The translations under genes and the position numbers were made by a program. Of a stretch of DNA of 64,000 bases, positions 16,026 to 25,064 are shown piece by piece. Every line of letters begins with the position of its first letter. Positions within the stretch are counted from its first letter, which is position 1. The notes under the pieces are model-generated. The model was not told the DNA's origin. It saw nothing but the letters and a program-made list of their open reading frames with translations, and searched no databases. The DNA lies in the NCBI GenBank assembly GCA_018401695.1, contig JAGYKD010000002.1, forward strand, positions 124,001 through 188,000, read 5' to 3'. The stretch is from Flavobacteriales bacterium (GTDB lineage Bacteria > Bacteroidota > Bacteroidia > CAIKAF01).

Positions 16026-18659
16026 TCAGCCCTTCAGGCGAACCAATTGCTCCTCAATGGATTTTAGCTTGGTCTCTGCATCGGCCGCTTTTTGCCTTTC
16101 ATTGGCCACTATTTCCGGCTTGGCGTTTTGCACAAATCGATCATTGCTAAGTTTCTTTTCCACGCTTTTAAGAAAACCTTCCAAATAGGCCTTTTCCTTG
16201 GTTAACTTTTCTTCTTCGGCTTCCAGATTTACCAAATGACCTGCCGGAATTTGCACCGACCATTGCTTCACTTGAAAACTAAAGCAGGGACCATCGTAAC
16301 GCTCATTTATTTTTACCTCCGAAATCCCTGCCATGTGTTGCAACAAAGCACCAAAATGATCTTTCCAAGAGTGGTCTTTATCGCTTATCCATGCCTCCAA
16401 AGGCTCTTTAAATGAAATGCCTTGATTTTGCCGAATGGCGCGAACTTCGGTAATAAAATTGCCGAGCTTTTCGGCATCTTGAAGCAGTATTTCATCTATT
16501 TCACCCATTGCCCCAATGGAGGTTTCCATTAAAAAGCGACCTTGCTTTTCTTGAGTTAAGCCTTGCCAAATTTCTTCCGTAATAAAAGGCATAAATGGGT
16601 GGGCAATGCCACAAAGGGTTTCAAAAAAGGAGCTTGCCTTCTTTACTGTGGCTATTGGAATGGATTGCCCGGCGGGCGGTTTAATCCATTCTAAGTACCA
16701 GCTGCAGTAATCATCCCAAATGAGCTTGTAAACAGTCATGAGGGCATCGCTGATTCTAAACTGCGCATAATGAGTTTCTATCTTTTCTCTAGCTTGGCTT
16801 AACTTGCTTTCAAACCATTGGTGTGCCCAAATTTGACGTTCGTTTTCTTCTGTATCTTCCCCCTTTCCCCAATGGCTAACCAAGCGATATGCGTTCCATA
16901 GTTTGTTGCTGAAATTTCTTCCCTGACCGCATAATGCTTCGTCAAACAATAAGTCGTTTCCGGCTGGGGCACTCAATAGCATGCCCACACGAACTCCATC
17001 CGCACCATACTGCTGAATCAAATCCAGTGGATCCGGCGAGTTACCCAAGGATTTCGACATTTTTCTGCGTTGCTGGTCTCTTACAATCCCGGTGTAATAC
17101 ACATTTCTAAATGGACGCTCCCCTTTAAAGGCATAGCCGGCCATAATCATGCGGGCGACCCAAAAGAACATGATTTCCGGAGCCGTCACCAAGTCATTGG
17201 TAGGGTAGTAGTAGCCTATTTCAGGATTGTTGGGCGATTTGAAACCATCAAACACAGAAATGGGCCAAAGCCAAGAGCTGAACCATGTATCCAAAACATC
17301 CTCGTCTTGCCTTAGTTCTTTACGCTGCAAGTTGGGCTGCTTTTGCTGCAATTGTTCAAGAGCCTCTTCAGGACTTTGAGCCACCGCATAGCTTCCGTCG
17401 GGAGCATACCAAGCGGGAATCCGCTGGCCCCACCAAAGCTGACGGCTTATGCACCAATCCTTGATATTCTCTATCCAATACTTGTAGGTGTTTTTGAATT
17501 TAGGAGGGTGAAATTGAATTTTATCCTCCATAACGTCAGACAAAACTTCCGGATGAGCCTCCATAAACGCCTTCATGTCCACAAACCATTGCATGGACAG
17601 CTTAGGCTCAATTACTGCGTCTGTGCGCTCCGAATGCCCTATTTGAGTGGGGTATGCTTCACTCTTTTCCAACATCCCCGCCTTCTCCAGGTCTTTTACA
17701 ATGGCCTTGCGGGCCTCAAAACGATCCAAACCTGCATATTTTCCGGCATGCGCGTTCATGGTACCGTCGTCGTTTATACTGTCAATTACTCCTAAGCCAT
17801 GTTTTTGTCCTATGGCGTAATCGTTTGGATCATGGGCAGGCGTTACCTTTAAACATCCTGTACCAAAGTCCATTGCAATGTATGTGTCTGTAATAATGGG
17901 TACTTCACGCTCGGTAAAAGGAACCCGTACTTTTTTCCCATGCAAGGCCAAATACCTCGAATCTTCGGGATGCACACAAACGGCGGTATCGGCAGGAATG
18001 GTTTCAGGCCGACTGGTGGCAATGGTAAGAGAACCACTACCATCTGCCAAAGGATACTGCACATAGTAAAGCACACCCTGCGTTTCTTTGTGTACGACTT
18101 CCTCATCAGATAAGGCTGTTTTTCCCGCCGGATCCCAATGTACCATGCGAATGCCCCGGTAAATCAAGCCCCGCTTATGGAGTGTTACAAATACTTCCTG
18201 AACCGCCGCCGATAAGTTTTCTTCCATGGTAAACCGGGTTCTGCTCCAATCGCAGCTGGCTCCCAGTTTTTTGAGTTGCTCTAGGATAATTCCTCCATAC
18301 TTTTCCTTCCAAGCCCAGGCATGCTCTAAAAAGGCATCTCGGCCTATTTCGGTCTTGCTTAAGCCTTGAGATTTGAGCAGTTGCACTACCTTCGCCTCCG
18401 TAGCAATAGAGGCATGGTCCGTCCCCGGAACCCAACAGGCGTTTTTGCCTTGCATCCTTGCCCGCCTCACCAATACATCCTGAATGGTATTGTTTAGCAT
18501 GTGTCCCATGTGCAAAACTCCCGTCACATTTGGAGGTGGAATTACTACGGTGTAGGCCTCCCGGTCATCAGGGGTGGAATTAAAGCAGCCCTTTGCTTGC
18601 CATAAGGAATACCAATACGCTTCTCTTTCCCGGTGGTTAAAACTCTTGCTAATCTCCAT
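16026..18659 (-). CDS. valS: Valyl-tRNA synthetase
   Basis: ValS charges tRNA-Val. The 877-residue protein has the HIGH-type motif in PPNVTGVLHMGHML (about residue 45), an editing domain with TSRPETIPADTAV (about 210), KMSKS in RRKMSKSLGNSPDP (about 525), an anticodon-binding domain, and a C-terminal coiled coil (EEEKLTKEKAYLEGFL). The ATG at 18659 starts MEISKSFNHREREAYWY; upstream in-frame residues are not conserved. A -7-like TACCTTTG lies at 18679-18686. Confidence 0.95.
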   Translation of the reverse strand: MEISKSFNHREREAYWYSLWQAKGCFNSTPDDREAYTVVIPPPNVTGVLHMGHMLNNTIQDVLVRRARMQGKNACWVPGTDHASIATEAKVVQLLKSQGLSKTEIGRDAFLEHAWAWKEKYGGIILEQLKKLGASCDWSRTRFTMEENLSAAVQEVFVTLHKRGLIYRGIRMVHWDPAGKTALSDEEVVHKETQGVLYYVQYPLADGSGSLTIATSRPETIPADTAVCVHPEDSRYLALHGKKVRVPFTEREVPIITDTYIAMDFGTGCLKVTPAHDPNDYAIGQKHGLGVIDSINDDGTMNAHAGKYAGLDRFEARKAIVKDLEKAGMLEKSEAYPTQIGHSERTDAVIEPKLSMQWFVDMKAFMEAHPEVLSDVMEDKIQFHPPKFKNTYKYWIENIKDWCISRQLWWGQRIPAWYAPDGSYAVAQSPEEALEQLQQKQPNLQRKELRQDEDVLDTWFSSWLWPISVFDGFKSPNNPEIGYYYPTNDLVTAPEIMFFWVARMIMAGYAFKGERPFRNVYYTGIVRDQQRRKMSKSLGNSPDPLDLIQQYGADGVRVGMLLSAPAGNDLLFDEALCGQGRNFSNKLWNAYRLVSHWGKGEDTEENERQIWAHQWFESKLSQAREKIETHYAQFRISDALMTVYKLIWDDYCSWYLEWIKPPAGQSIPIATVKKASSFFETLCGIAHPFMPFITEEIWQGLTQEKQGRFLMETSIGAMGEIDEILLQDAEKLGNFITEVRAIRQNQGISFKEPLEAWISDKDHSWKDHFGALLQHMAGISEVKINERYDGPCFSFQVKQWSVQIPAGHLVNLEAEEEKLTKEKAYLEGFLKSVEKKLSNDRFVQNAKPEIVANERQKAADAETKLKSIEEQLVRLKG

Positions 18660-18849
18660 GATAATCTCTATCTTGCTACAAAGGTAACAAAGGTGCCGCT
18701 TCCCTTGGCTTGCTTTTGCCATTTGACGCCATTTTACAGCTCACTTGGCCATCTTCAAACCACAGATGCCCGGCTGTTAAACTTTTGTTAATGGGAATTT
18801 GTCCCCCCCTTTTTGCATAATTTTGGGATAGCACAATAGAAAACGCATT

Positions 18850-19314
18850 ATGAAAAAACTAGTTGGAACTTTTTTGTTGGCCCTCAGTCTTGGTTTTGGC
18901 GTTCACGCTCAAGACGGCAATGGCCCTAAGTTTTCCGCAGAATCAATGGTGGTTGATTACGGCGAAGTCGCCTACAAAGGCGATGGCGTTCGCGAATTTG
19001 TGTTTACAAATACCGGCAACCAACCGCTCATGATTACCAATGCCAAAGGATCCTGCGGGTGCACCGTACCCGAATGGCCTAAGGAGCCTATCCGTCCCGG
19101 CGGAGAAGGCGTTATTAAAATCAAATACGATACCGGTCGTTCCGGCATGATTTCCAAAACAGTTACCGTCACCACCAACGAAGTAGAAAAAAGCGACGAT
19201 GCCGGAAATCCGCAATACAAACAACATGTAGTGCGCATCACCGGAAGCGTAAAAACGCCCCCCGCAAACGATGGACTCCCCGTAAATAACTCGGGAGCCG
19301 TACCTACAGAATAA
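18850..19314 (+). CDS. DUF1573 protein (first of two paralogues)
   Basis: 154 residues with a signal peptide (ending VHAQ). One DUF1573 immunoglobulin-like domain covers about 30-130, with the typical VDYGEVAYKGDGVREFVFTN, GNQPLMITNAKGSCGCTVPE and PGGEGVIKIKYDT. Such exported proteins are common in Bacteroidota and have no firm function. TAATTTTG, a -7 element, lies at 18818-18825. A terminator follows at 19341. The gene at 19607 is a paralogue. Confidence 0.88.
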   Translation: MKKLVGTFLLALSLGFGVHAQDGNGPKFSAESMVVDYGEVAYKGDGVREFVFTNTGNQPLMITNAKGSCGCTVPEWPKEPIRPGGEGVIKIKYDTGRSGMISKTVTVTTNEVEKSDDAGNPQYKQHVVRITGSVKTPPANDGLPVNNSGAVPTE

Positions 19315-19340
19315 TAGAATTAGGTTTGTTAGAGCACTAA

Positions 19341-19368
19341 ACCACTCCAAATTTGGGGTGGTTTTTTT
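19341..19368 (+). terminator. Intrinsic terminator of the first DUF1573 gene
   Basis: ACCACTCCAAATTTGGGGTGGT hairpin parts (ACCACTCCA with TGGGGTGGT) followed by a run of seven T. The 3' end of hairpin element G, on the opposite strand, begins right after the T run. Confidence 0.88.
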
Positions 19369-19369
19369 G

Positions 19370-19513
19370 CGGCCTAACGGGCTGCTTGCTCCAAGCTGTG
19401 TCGTAACGCCCACAAAGCACCAACGCATGGCCGGGGCTTGCTGTGCGCCGCCGCGGCCATGCGGGTGCTTTTGGGGCGTTTCTTCCACAGGCTTTTCACA
19501 GCATCCCTGGCCG
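19370..19513 (-). repeat. Structured hairpin element, subfamily 1 (copy G)
   Basis: Minus-strand order: CGGCC end, a GGATGC-GTG-AAAGCC flank, outer stem GCCCCAAAAGCACC pairing with GGTGCTTTGTGGGC (12 of 14), inner stem CGCATGGCCG with CGGCCATGCG, 12-base loop GGCGCACAGCAA, then CTTGG-GCAGCC and a GGCCG end. Loop and flanks match copies A (28119) and B (38533), while the stems differ but still pair. No ORF is supported. It lies between the two DUF1573 genes, antisense to them. Confidence 0.65.
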
Positions 19514-19606
19514 ACCCAACCCGCAAAGCCATTTTAACCAATTTTTTGGAATTTTTAGGGTAACCCTTGCCGCGGCATAACGTATATTTAACCAAACATT
19601 TTTGCC

Positions 19607-20014
19607 ATGACTCGACTCTTATCTTTTTTGGCTTTCCTTTCCTTTGCGGCAACAAGTTCAGCCCAAATAGCTATTGGACCAAAATTAAGCGCCGCTAGTT
19701 TTGAAGTGGATTTTGGAGAAATTAAAAAGGGCGAAAAGCATGTTACCACCTATGTTATAAAAAACACAGGGAATCAACCTCTGCTAATAAAGGATGCCAA
19801 AGGCTCCTGCGATTGCACCGTGCCCAAATACCCCCAAAGCCCCATTCGTCCGGGAGGAACCGCAGAACTCGAAATTTCTTACGATGCTAAATCGGCCGGC
19901 CCATTCAATAAAACCGTAACACTCACAACCAACGAACAAGAAGGAAAAGACAGCTTCGGCAGCGTAATCTATAAAAAGCACGAAATCGAAGTTAAAGGTA
20001 TTGTTGTGGATTAA
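19607..20014 (+). CDS. DUF1573 protein (second paralogue)
   Basis: 135 residues with a signal peptide (ending SSAQ). The DUF1573 domain (about 25-130) has VDFGEIKKGEKHVTTYVIKN, GNQPLLIKDAKGSCDCTVPK and RPGGTAELEISYD, clearly related to the gene at 18850. One cysteine of the SCGC motif is replaced (SCDC). A -7-like TATATTTA lies at about 19583-19590. A terminator follows at 20040. Confidence 0.88.
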   Translation: MTRLLSFLAFLSFAATSSAQIAIGPKLSAASFEVDFGEIKKGEKHVTTYVIKNTGNQPLLIKDAKGSCDCTVPKYPQSPIRPGGTAELEISYDAKSAGPFNKTVTLTTNEQEGKDSFGSVIYKKHEIEVKGIVVD

Positions 20015-20039
20015 GGGTTTTTGGTTGCTCTTAATATAA

Positions 20040-20067
20040 AAGCCTCCCTGAACAGGGAGGCTTTTTT
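20040..20067 (+). terminator. Intrinsic terminator of the second DUF1573 gene
   Basis: AAGCCTCCCTG pairs with CAGGGAGGCTT around a short loop, followed by six T. A weaker A/T-flanked hairpin at about 20099-20128 (AAGC with GCTT) may serve the convergent fasciclin gene. Confidence 0.88.
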
Positions 20068-20136
20068 GTTGCTTAAAGAATGGGAAAATAATAGACAAAA
20101 AAAAGCTATGAAGCGGCTTTTTTTTATATCTAGATA

Positions 20137-20928
20137 TTAATTTCCACCTCCTCTCGAGGTAGGAGCCGTGTTGTTGGTGCCGTCACCGCTGCGTCCGGTT
20201 GGGGCAGTATTGTTCGACCCGTCGCCGGTTCTTCCGGTTGGTTGCCCTCCGCGAGTAGAACTCCCTTCATTGGTGCTGCGATCCACATCCACGTCTACAT
20301 TCGGAGTTGGGTCTACCACCTTAGGCGCTTTTGCTTTTCCTTTTTTGGCAGGAGGAGTCATAACTGCATCTACCACGTGCAAGATACCGTTGGTAGCTGC
20401 GATGTCGGCTTCTACTACATTAGCTCCACCAACCACGGTGCTTCCTTCGGCCACTTTTACTTGGATTACCTTTTCATCCAATGCGTCCAACTCGGTATAA
20501 TTGGACAAATCACCGGCAGAAAGGCGGCCACTCACTACGTGGTAGGTAAGAATGTCGGTCAAGTCTTGACGACGCTTCAAATCGTTTTTAAGGGCTTCAA
20601 GCTCAGCGGCATCAAGAGCAGCGAATGCTTCATTGGTAGGAGCAAATACGGTAAAATTCTTGGTTGTATCGCTTAAGGTCTCTACCAAACCGGCGGCAGA
20701 AATTAATTCTACCAAGGTGCTGAAACGCTCATCTTTCATAGCGGTTTCAACTACATTTACGGGAGCATTTGCCGCGGCAATGCTGTCCAAGCGGGCTTGC
20801 TCAACAGCAGCCAATGAATCCTGGCGTGCTTTTTCAGCATCTGCATCAGATGTACCTTTACCTCCGCAAGAAGAAAGGGCTACCGCCGTGGCTAGGCCAA
20901 AAACGGCTAAAGTGTTGTGAATTGCCAT
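20137..20928 (-). CDS. Fasciclin-domain lipoprotein
   Basis: 263 residues from the ATG at 20928; further in-frame sequence upstream is not coding-like. The lipobox is ALSSC (Cys about 21). A helical linker (about 25-60) leads to one FAS1 domain (about 62-190) with FTVFAPTNEAFAALDAAELE and YHVVSGRLSAGDL. The tail has a repeated GDG-NNTAPT unit (GRTGDGSNNTAPT, GRSGDGTNNTAPT). FAS1 proteins act in adhesion or matrix binding at the surface. The family fit is clear; the ligand is unknown. Confidence 0.88.
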   Translation of the reverse strand: MAIHNTLAVFGLATAVALSSCGGKGTSDADAEKARQDSLAAVEQARLDSIAAANAPVNVVETAMKDERFSTLVELISAAGLVETLSDTTKNFTVFAPTNEAFAALDAAELEALKNDLKRRQDLTDILTYHVVSGRLSAGDLSNYTELDALDEKVIQVKVAEGSTVVGGANVVEADIAATNGILHVVDAVMTPPAKKGKAKAPKVVDPTPNVDVDVDRSTNEGSSTRGGQPTGRTGDGSNNTAPTGRSGDGTNNTAPTSRGGGN

Positions 20929-20959
20929 AATAACTATTTTGGTTTTTGGTATTGTAAAG

Positions 20960-20991
20960 CAAAGGTAACAAGTGATGGCACATTTTTGCAA
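20960..20991 (-). promoter_or_regulatory. Promoter of the fasciclin gene
   Basis: On the minus strand, TTG (20991-20989), 21 bases, then TACCTTTG (20967-20960), close to the Bacteroidota form TTG, 19-21 bases, TAnnTTTG. It leaves a leader of about 25 bases before the ATG at 20928. Confidence 0.55.
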
Positions 20992-21140
20992 TAAATACAG
21001 CGACAAGTGAAAGTTTCTGCTTAACGGTTTACCGGCTTTAAATTTTTTTAGTATTCATGCAACCTACTTTTAATAGTCTGCGTCTATACAGAGGCAAATA
21101 AACCTTACTTTTGCTCAAACTTTAAAACAAACCACACATT

Positions 21141-21641
21141 ATGAAGCGTTTAGTTTCCAATTTCCAAATTTTAGGTGCTGTTGCTCTTATCGGTGGCGCC
21201 TTTGCTCTACAATCTTGCGGCGCTGAAAAAGGCTGTACCGACATGCGTGCCGACAACTATGTGGCTACTGCCGAAGAAGACGACGGTACGTGCAACGAAT
21301 CTGAAACCGAAACAAAGTTCGACGGACTTTGGACGTTTACCATTGCCGGTGGTACCAGTACTTACAGCGTGGACGTTGATCCTAGTAGCGTAGAGGGCGA
21401 TTACCGCATCACTGCCCAAACCACCCTTGGTCTGAACAACATCAATCCTGTAACCATTAATTTGAATGTAAACCAGGCCATTGCTACCTCAGGAATGGTT
21501 GATGTACCAAATATCAATGGTCAAATCGATACCTTGACTTTGACTTACAACTCTGCTACCTCTGCTACCTTAGCAGGCTCACTTAGCGGATTTGATGCAG
21601 CAGGTTTGAATGGATCATTCTCCGACAACGGAACAAAATAA
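21141..21641 (+). CDS. Small lipoprotein with a GCTD...DDGTC motif
   Basis: 166 residues. The lipobox is LQSC (Cys about 26). Residues about 31-51 carry GCTDMRADNYVATAEEDDGT with a closing Cys, the short Cys-bounded motif seen in many Bacteroidota surface proteins (GCmDstAxNYxxxAxxDDGSC). A beta-rich domain with repeated Ser/Thr strands follows. A -7 element TACTTTTG lies at 21106-21113. Function unknown. Confidence 0.75.
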   Translation: MKRLVSNFQILGAVALIGGAFALQSCGAEKGCTDMRADNYVATAEEDDGTCNESETETKFDGLWTFTIAGGTSTYSVDVDPSSVEGDYRITAQTTLGLNNINPVTINLNVNQAIATSGMVDVPNINGQIDTLTLTYNSATSATLAGSLSGFDAAGLNGSFSDNGTK

Positions 21642-21663
21642 TTGCACGGTATTTGCAATACAA

Positions 21664-21690
21664 AGGGGTGGAATGTCCACCCCTTTTTTT
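21664..21690 (+). terminator. Intrinsic terminator touching the next start codon
   Basis: AAGGGGTGGA pairs with TCCACCCCTT, with seven T running to 21690. The ATG of the DUF4294 gene is the next base (21691), so readthrough or an internal promoter must supply that gene. Confidence 0.85.
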
Positions 21691-22335
21691 ATGCGCATTA
21701 TTTTTCTTACATATCTGCTCTTCTTTTTTTGCCTGAGTTCAGGGGCTCAAATTGTGGTGTTACCCAAGGATTCATCTCAAAACCGACCACCTACAGGAAG
21801 GTTTGGTGATAATTTTGATAGGGATACGGTTTTGTTGGACTCTTCTGTGGTATTGTTTAAAAAACTTGAGGCAGTAGAACTTTTATCCCTAAGAACGTTC
21901 AAGCATAAAAGAAACCAACGCAGGTACAATCGACTGGTTGAACGGGTAAAACGCACCTATCCCTTGGCTAAGTTAGCCGCACAAAAAATGGAGCTTTACG
22001 GTCAAACCTTAGCCAACGGAACCCGAAAAGACCGCAAAGCGCTCATCCGGCAATTTGAAAAAGAACTAAAAGAAGAACATGGAGCAAAGTTAAGGCGCAT
22101 GTCCTTTGCCGATGGGCGCATATTACTTCGGTTAATAGATAGAGAAACCCAAAACACCCCTTTCGAGTTGGTGAAAGATTTAAAAGGTTCTTTTCAAGCC
22201 GTGTTTTGGCAGGGAGTAGCTAATATTTTTGATTACGACCTCAAAGCTCCTTTTGACCCAAGCCAAAAAGAAGAGGATTTGTACATCGATGAAATCTGTC
22301 GAATGATTGATGCCGGCATTATTTCCATGCCTTAA
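21691..22335 (+). CDS. DUF4294 exported protein
   Basis: 214 residues with a signal peptide (MRIIFLTYLLFFFCLSSGAQ). The body has VKRTYPLAKLAAQKMELYG, KEELKEEHGAKLRRMSFADG-type text and QTLANGTRKDRK, typical of DUF4294, a family found mostly in Bacteroidota with no known role. In-frame upstream starts (21610, 21673) lie inside the terminator or the previous gene, so the ATG at 21691 is chosen. It ends in a four-base overlap with bshA, which is convergent. Confidence 0.8.
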   Translation: MRIIFLTYLLFFFCLSSGAQIVVLPKDSSQNRPPTGRFGDNFDRDTVLLDSSVVLFKKLEAVELLSLRTFKHKRNQRRYNRLVERVKRTYPLAKLAAQKMELYGQTLANGTRKDRKALIRQFEKELKEEHGAKLRRMSFADGRILLRLIDRETQNTPFELVKDLKGSFQAVFWQGVANIFDYDLKAPFDPSQKEEDLYIDEICRMIDAGIISMP

Positions 22336-23471
22336 ATGGCTTGGGTCTTGGCCTCCAACACCTTTTGGTAGAGTGCTTCGTATTGAGGCACAATAGTATT
22401 TAAATGAAACAGCTCTGCCCGCTTTTTTGAAGCAGCACTAAACAACGCATAGCGAGCTTCGTTGGTTAACAAATCTAAGGCATTTTTGGCCATATCTTCA
22501 TAATCTCCTACGTTACTAAGGTACCCTGTTTGGCCATGAATTTGTACCTCGGGCATGCCGCCTGCCCGTGTTGCAATTACAGGAACCCCACAGGCCATGG
22601 CCTCTAAGGCCGAAAGTCCAAAACTTTCGGAATCAGAAGGCAAAAAGAATAAATCAGAACAGGGAAGCACCTGGGTACTGTTCTTGATTTTTCCAACAAA
22701 TACGGTATCGTCGTGGACTCCCAAGTCCCTCGCTAAACTTTCCGCCATATTGCGTTCCGGACCATCGCCCACCATGAGCAAACGTACGGGGGTTTCTTTA
22801 CGAATTAAAGCAAAGGCTTTAACAATATCTTGCACCCGCTTAACTTTTCGGAAATTGGAAATATGGGTTATTATCTTTTCTCCATGGGGTGCGGTGTAGC
22901 GTTTTAAGCAATCGTCGCCGGGCGCTTGGTATTGTTCGGGCTCAATAAAATTGTACACTACCTGGATTTCTCTATCTACATCAAAATGCTTTAGCGTTTC
23001 TTCTTTCAAATAATTTGAAACGGCCGTAAGGCAATCCGACTGATTCATGGCGAAACTAATCACCGGTTCATAGCTTTGGTCTTTGCCAACCAAAGTAATG
23101 TCTGTGCCATGCAATGTGGTAATAAATGGAACATTTAGCCCCTTTTTCTTTAGAATCTCTCGGGCCATGAATGCGGCCGGGGCATGAGGAATGGCATAGT
23201 GTACATGAATAAGGTCTAAAGACTCAAACAAAGCCGTACGCACCAAAGTGGAGGTTAACGCAACCTCGTAGGGCGCAAAATCAAACAGTGGGTAGGAGGG
23301 AATATTTACCTCATGAAAAAATACATTCTCTTGAAATGCATCCATCCGCACCGGTTGACTGTAGGAGATAAAATGTACCTGATGTCCCTTTTTGGCCAAA
23401 GCTTTCCCAAGTTCGGTGGCTACTACCCCGCTACCTCCAAAAGTGGGGTACAAAACGATTCCTATGCGCAT
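22332..23471 (-). CDS. bshA: N-acetyl-alpha-D-glucosaminyl L-malate synthase BshA
   Basis: BshA joins GlcNAc from UDP-GlcNAc to L-malate, the first step of bacillithiol synthesis. The 379-residue GT4 protein has YPTFGGSGVVATELGKAL at the N-terminus, HVHYAIPHAPAA and TTLHGTDITLVG (about 90-130), and the donor-site SDSESFGLSALEAMACGVPV motif (about 280). It starts next to the divergent repressor gene. Bacillithiol is the main low-molecular-weight thiol in many Bacteroidota. Confidence 0.93.
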   Translation of the reverse strand: MRIGIVLYPTFGGSGVVATELGKALAKKGHQVHFISYSQPVRMDAFQENVFFHEVNIPSYPLFDFAPYEVALTSTLVRTALFESLDLIHVHYAIPHAPAAFMAREILKKKGLNVPFITTLHGTDITLVGKDQSYEPVISFAMNQSDCLTAVSNYLKEETLKHFDVDREIQVVYNFIEPEQYQAPGDDCLKRYTAPHGEKIITHISNFRKVKRVQDIVKAFALIRKETPVRLLMVGDGPERNMAESLARDLGVHDDTVFVGKIKNSTQVLPCSDLFFLPSDSESFGLSALEAMACGVPVIATRAGGMPEVQIHGQTGYLSNVGDYEDMAKNALDLLTNEARYALFSAASKKRAELFHLNTIVPQYEALYQKVLEAKTQAI

Positions 23472-23543
23472 GCCTTCAATATTGTTGACAGCTCAAATGA
23501 ATGAAAACTATTACTTTTAACCTATAGTCTTAAGTTTATTTAA

Positions 23544-24227
23544 ATGGCCACGCAAGCGGAGGAGAATTATTTAAAGGCAATTTTTAAGTTGTCCGGGGCA
23601 GTAGAACGAAGTGTTTCTACCAATGCCTTGGCCGATGCCCTAGACACCAAGGCTTCTTCGGTTACGGACATGGTCAAAAAGCTTTCCGATAAAAAGTGGG
23701 TGAATTACCAACCCTACCAAGGTGTAACCCTTTCTAACAAGGGAAAAAAAATGGCCATTCAGGTCATCCGAAAGCATAGGTTATGGGAAGTGTTTTTGGT
23801 AAATCAATTGCATTTTAGGTGGGACGAGATTCATGAGATTGCCGAACAACTGGAGCATATTCAATCCGACAAGCTTATTGATCGGCTAGATCAGTTTTTG
23901 GGTTTCCCCCAGTTTGATCCGCATGGAGATCCTATTCCCACAGCCGATGGAAAAATTCGTCATCATAAAGACGAAACGCTCAAAGACATGAACCCGGGTG
24001 ATGTTTGCGAGGTAGTAGGCGTAAAAGCGCACGAAGCTGATTTTTTGCAATACCTGGATGGCATGAATTTAATTCCGGGGGTAAGGGTAGAAGTGAAGAA
24101 AAGGTATGCCTACGATCAAAGCCTAGTGATATCTGTAGATCAAGGCACCGATATTATGGTTAGCAGCACCGTTAGCCGGCAACTCCTTGTGCGCAAGAAA
24201 AGCCAAACGGCTTTAGCCCACCCTTAA
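23544..24227 (+). CDS. DtxR/MntR-family metal-dependent repressor
   Basis: 227 residues. The winged HTH (about 1-65, AEENYLKAIFKL, ALADALDTKASSVTDMVKKL) is followed by the dimerisation and metal domain (HRLWEVFLVNQL, then EIAEQLEHIQSD, FDPHGDPIP) and a C-terminal FeoA/SH3-like domain (about 155-225, LIPGVRVEVKKRYAYDQ). It should bind Mn2+ or Fe2+ and repress uptake genes. The convergent metal ABC operon is its obvious target; their ends overlap by 15 bases. Confidence 0.9.
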   Translation: MATQAEENYLKAIFKLSGAVERSVSTNALADALDTKASSVTDMVKKLSDKKWVNYQPYQGVTLSNKGKKMAIQVIRKHRLWEVFLVNQLHFRWDEIHEIAEQLEHIQSDKLIDRLDQFLGFPQFDPHGDPIPTADGKIRHHKDETLKDMNPGDVCEVVGVKAHEADFLQYLDGMNLIPGVRVEVKKRYAYDQSLVISVDQGTDIMVSSTVSRQLLVRKKSQTALAHP

Positions 24228-25064
24228 GGTTGACTTTCGTTGCCACAACAGACTCAAAAGAAAGAAGGTTCCGGATACCAAAACCATGGTAGTGGATGGG
24301 TCTAAATTTATCCACCAAGCCAATGCATAACCTCCTATGGCACTTAGGGCGGCTAAAGCAATAGACAAAGCCAGCATGTGCTCCAGCCTTTTGACCCACA
24401 ACCAAGCAGTGGCTGCAGGAAGCAACATAAAACCCATAACCAGAATAGCCCCTACGGCTTCAAAACTCCACACGGTACTGAGAGAAACCAATGCGAGCAA
24501 TTGCAGATTCTTGCGCTCCACATTTAAACCTTGGGTGCGAGCAAAATCTATATCGAAGCTTATGGATTTCCAAATTGGCCAAGAGGGGAGCAGTAATATG
24601 GCCCACAAACCAAGCAACACCAGCTGTTGCCAAACAGCCCAGGGCGCAAAATCCAAAAATGTGCCACTAAGTGGACGCCGAAAAGGAATCCAAAGCAATT
24701 CGCCATACAAAATGCAATCGGTGTCTAAATCTGCATTTTCACCAAAGAGGGTAACTCCTAAAATCCCAAGGGCAAAAAAAGAAGTGTAAACCATGCCTGT
24801 GCTTGCTTCTACCCAAACATTCAGGTACTTGTTGAGCCAATAAATCAAAAGGGTTACCAACAGGCCGGTAGCGGCTGCAAAGAGCGTAATAAGGGGGGAG
24901 CTTCGGCTTTCTGCTAAAAGGTAGCCTATTACTAGTCCCGGTAAAATCGCATGTGCAATAGCATCGGTGAGCATTCCCATGCGCCGTAGTACCAAAAAGG
25001 TGCCACCAATGCTAGCGTTTATGGCTATGAGCAAAGAGGTGATTAAAACGGCTGCACTAATCAT
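24213..25064 (-). CDS. Metal ABC transporter permease (YtgD/ZnuB-type)
   Basis: 283 residues, about eight membrane helices. The N-terminal GGTFLVLRRMGMLTDAIAHAI motif and the later VGAILVMGFMLLPAATAWLW mark an ABC-3 family permease for Mn, Zn or Fe. It overlaps the upstream permease-repressor gene by ATGA and is the last gene of the operon, with order SBP, ATPase, permease-repressor, permease. Confidence 0.92.
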   Translation of the reverse strand: MISAAVLITSLLIAINASIGGTFLVLRRMGMLTDAIAHAILPGLVIGYLLAESRSSPLITLFAAATGLLVTLLIYWLNKYLNVWVEASTGMVYTSFFALGILGVTLFGENADLDTDCILYGELLWIPFRRPLSGTFLDFAPWAVWQQLVLLGLWAILLLPSWPIWKSISFDIDFARTQGLNVERKNLQLLALVSLSTVWSFEAVGAILVMGFMLLPAATAWLWVKRLEHMLALSIALAALSAIGGYALAWWINLDPSTTMVLVSGTFFLLSLLWQRKSTLRVG

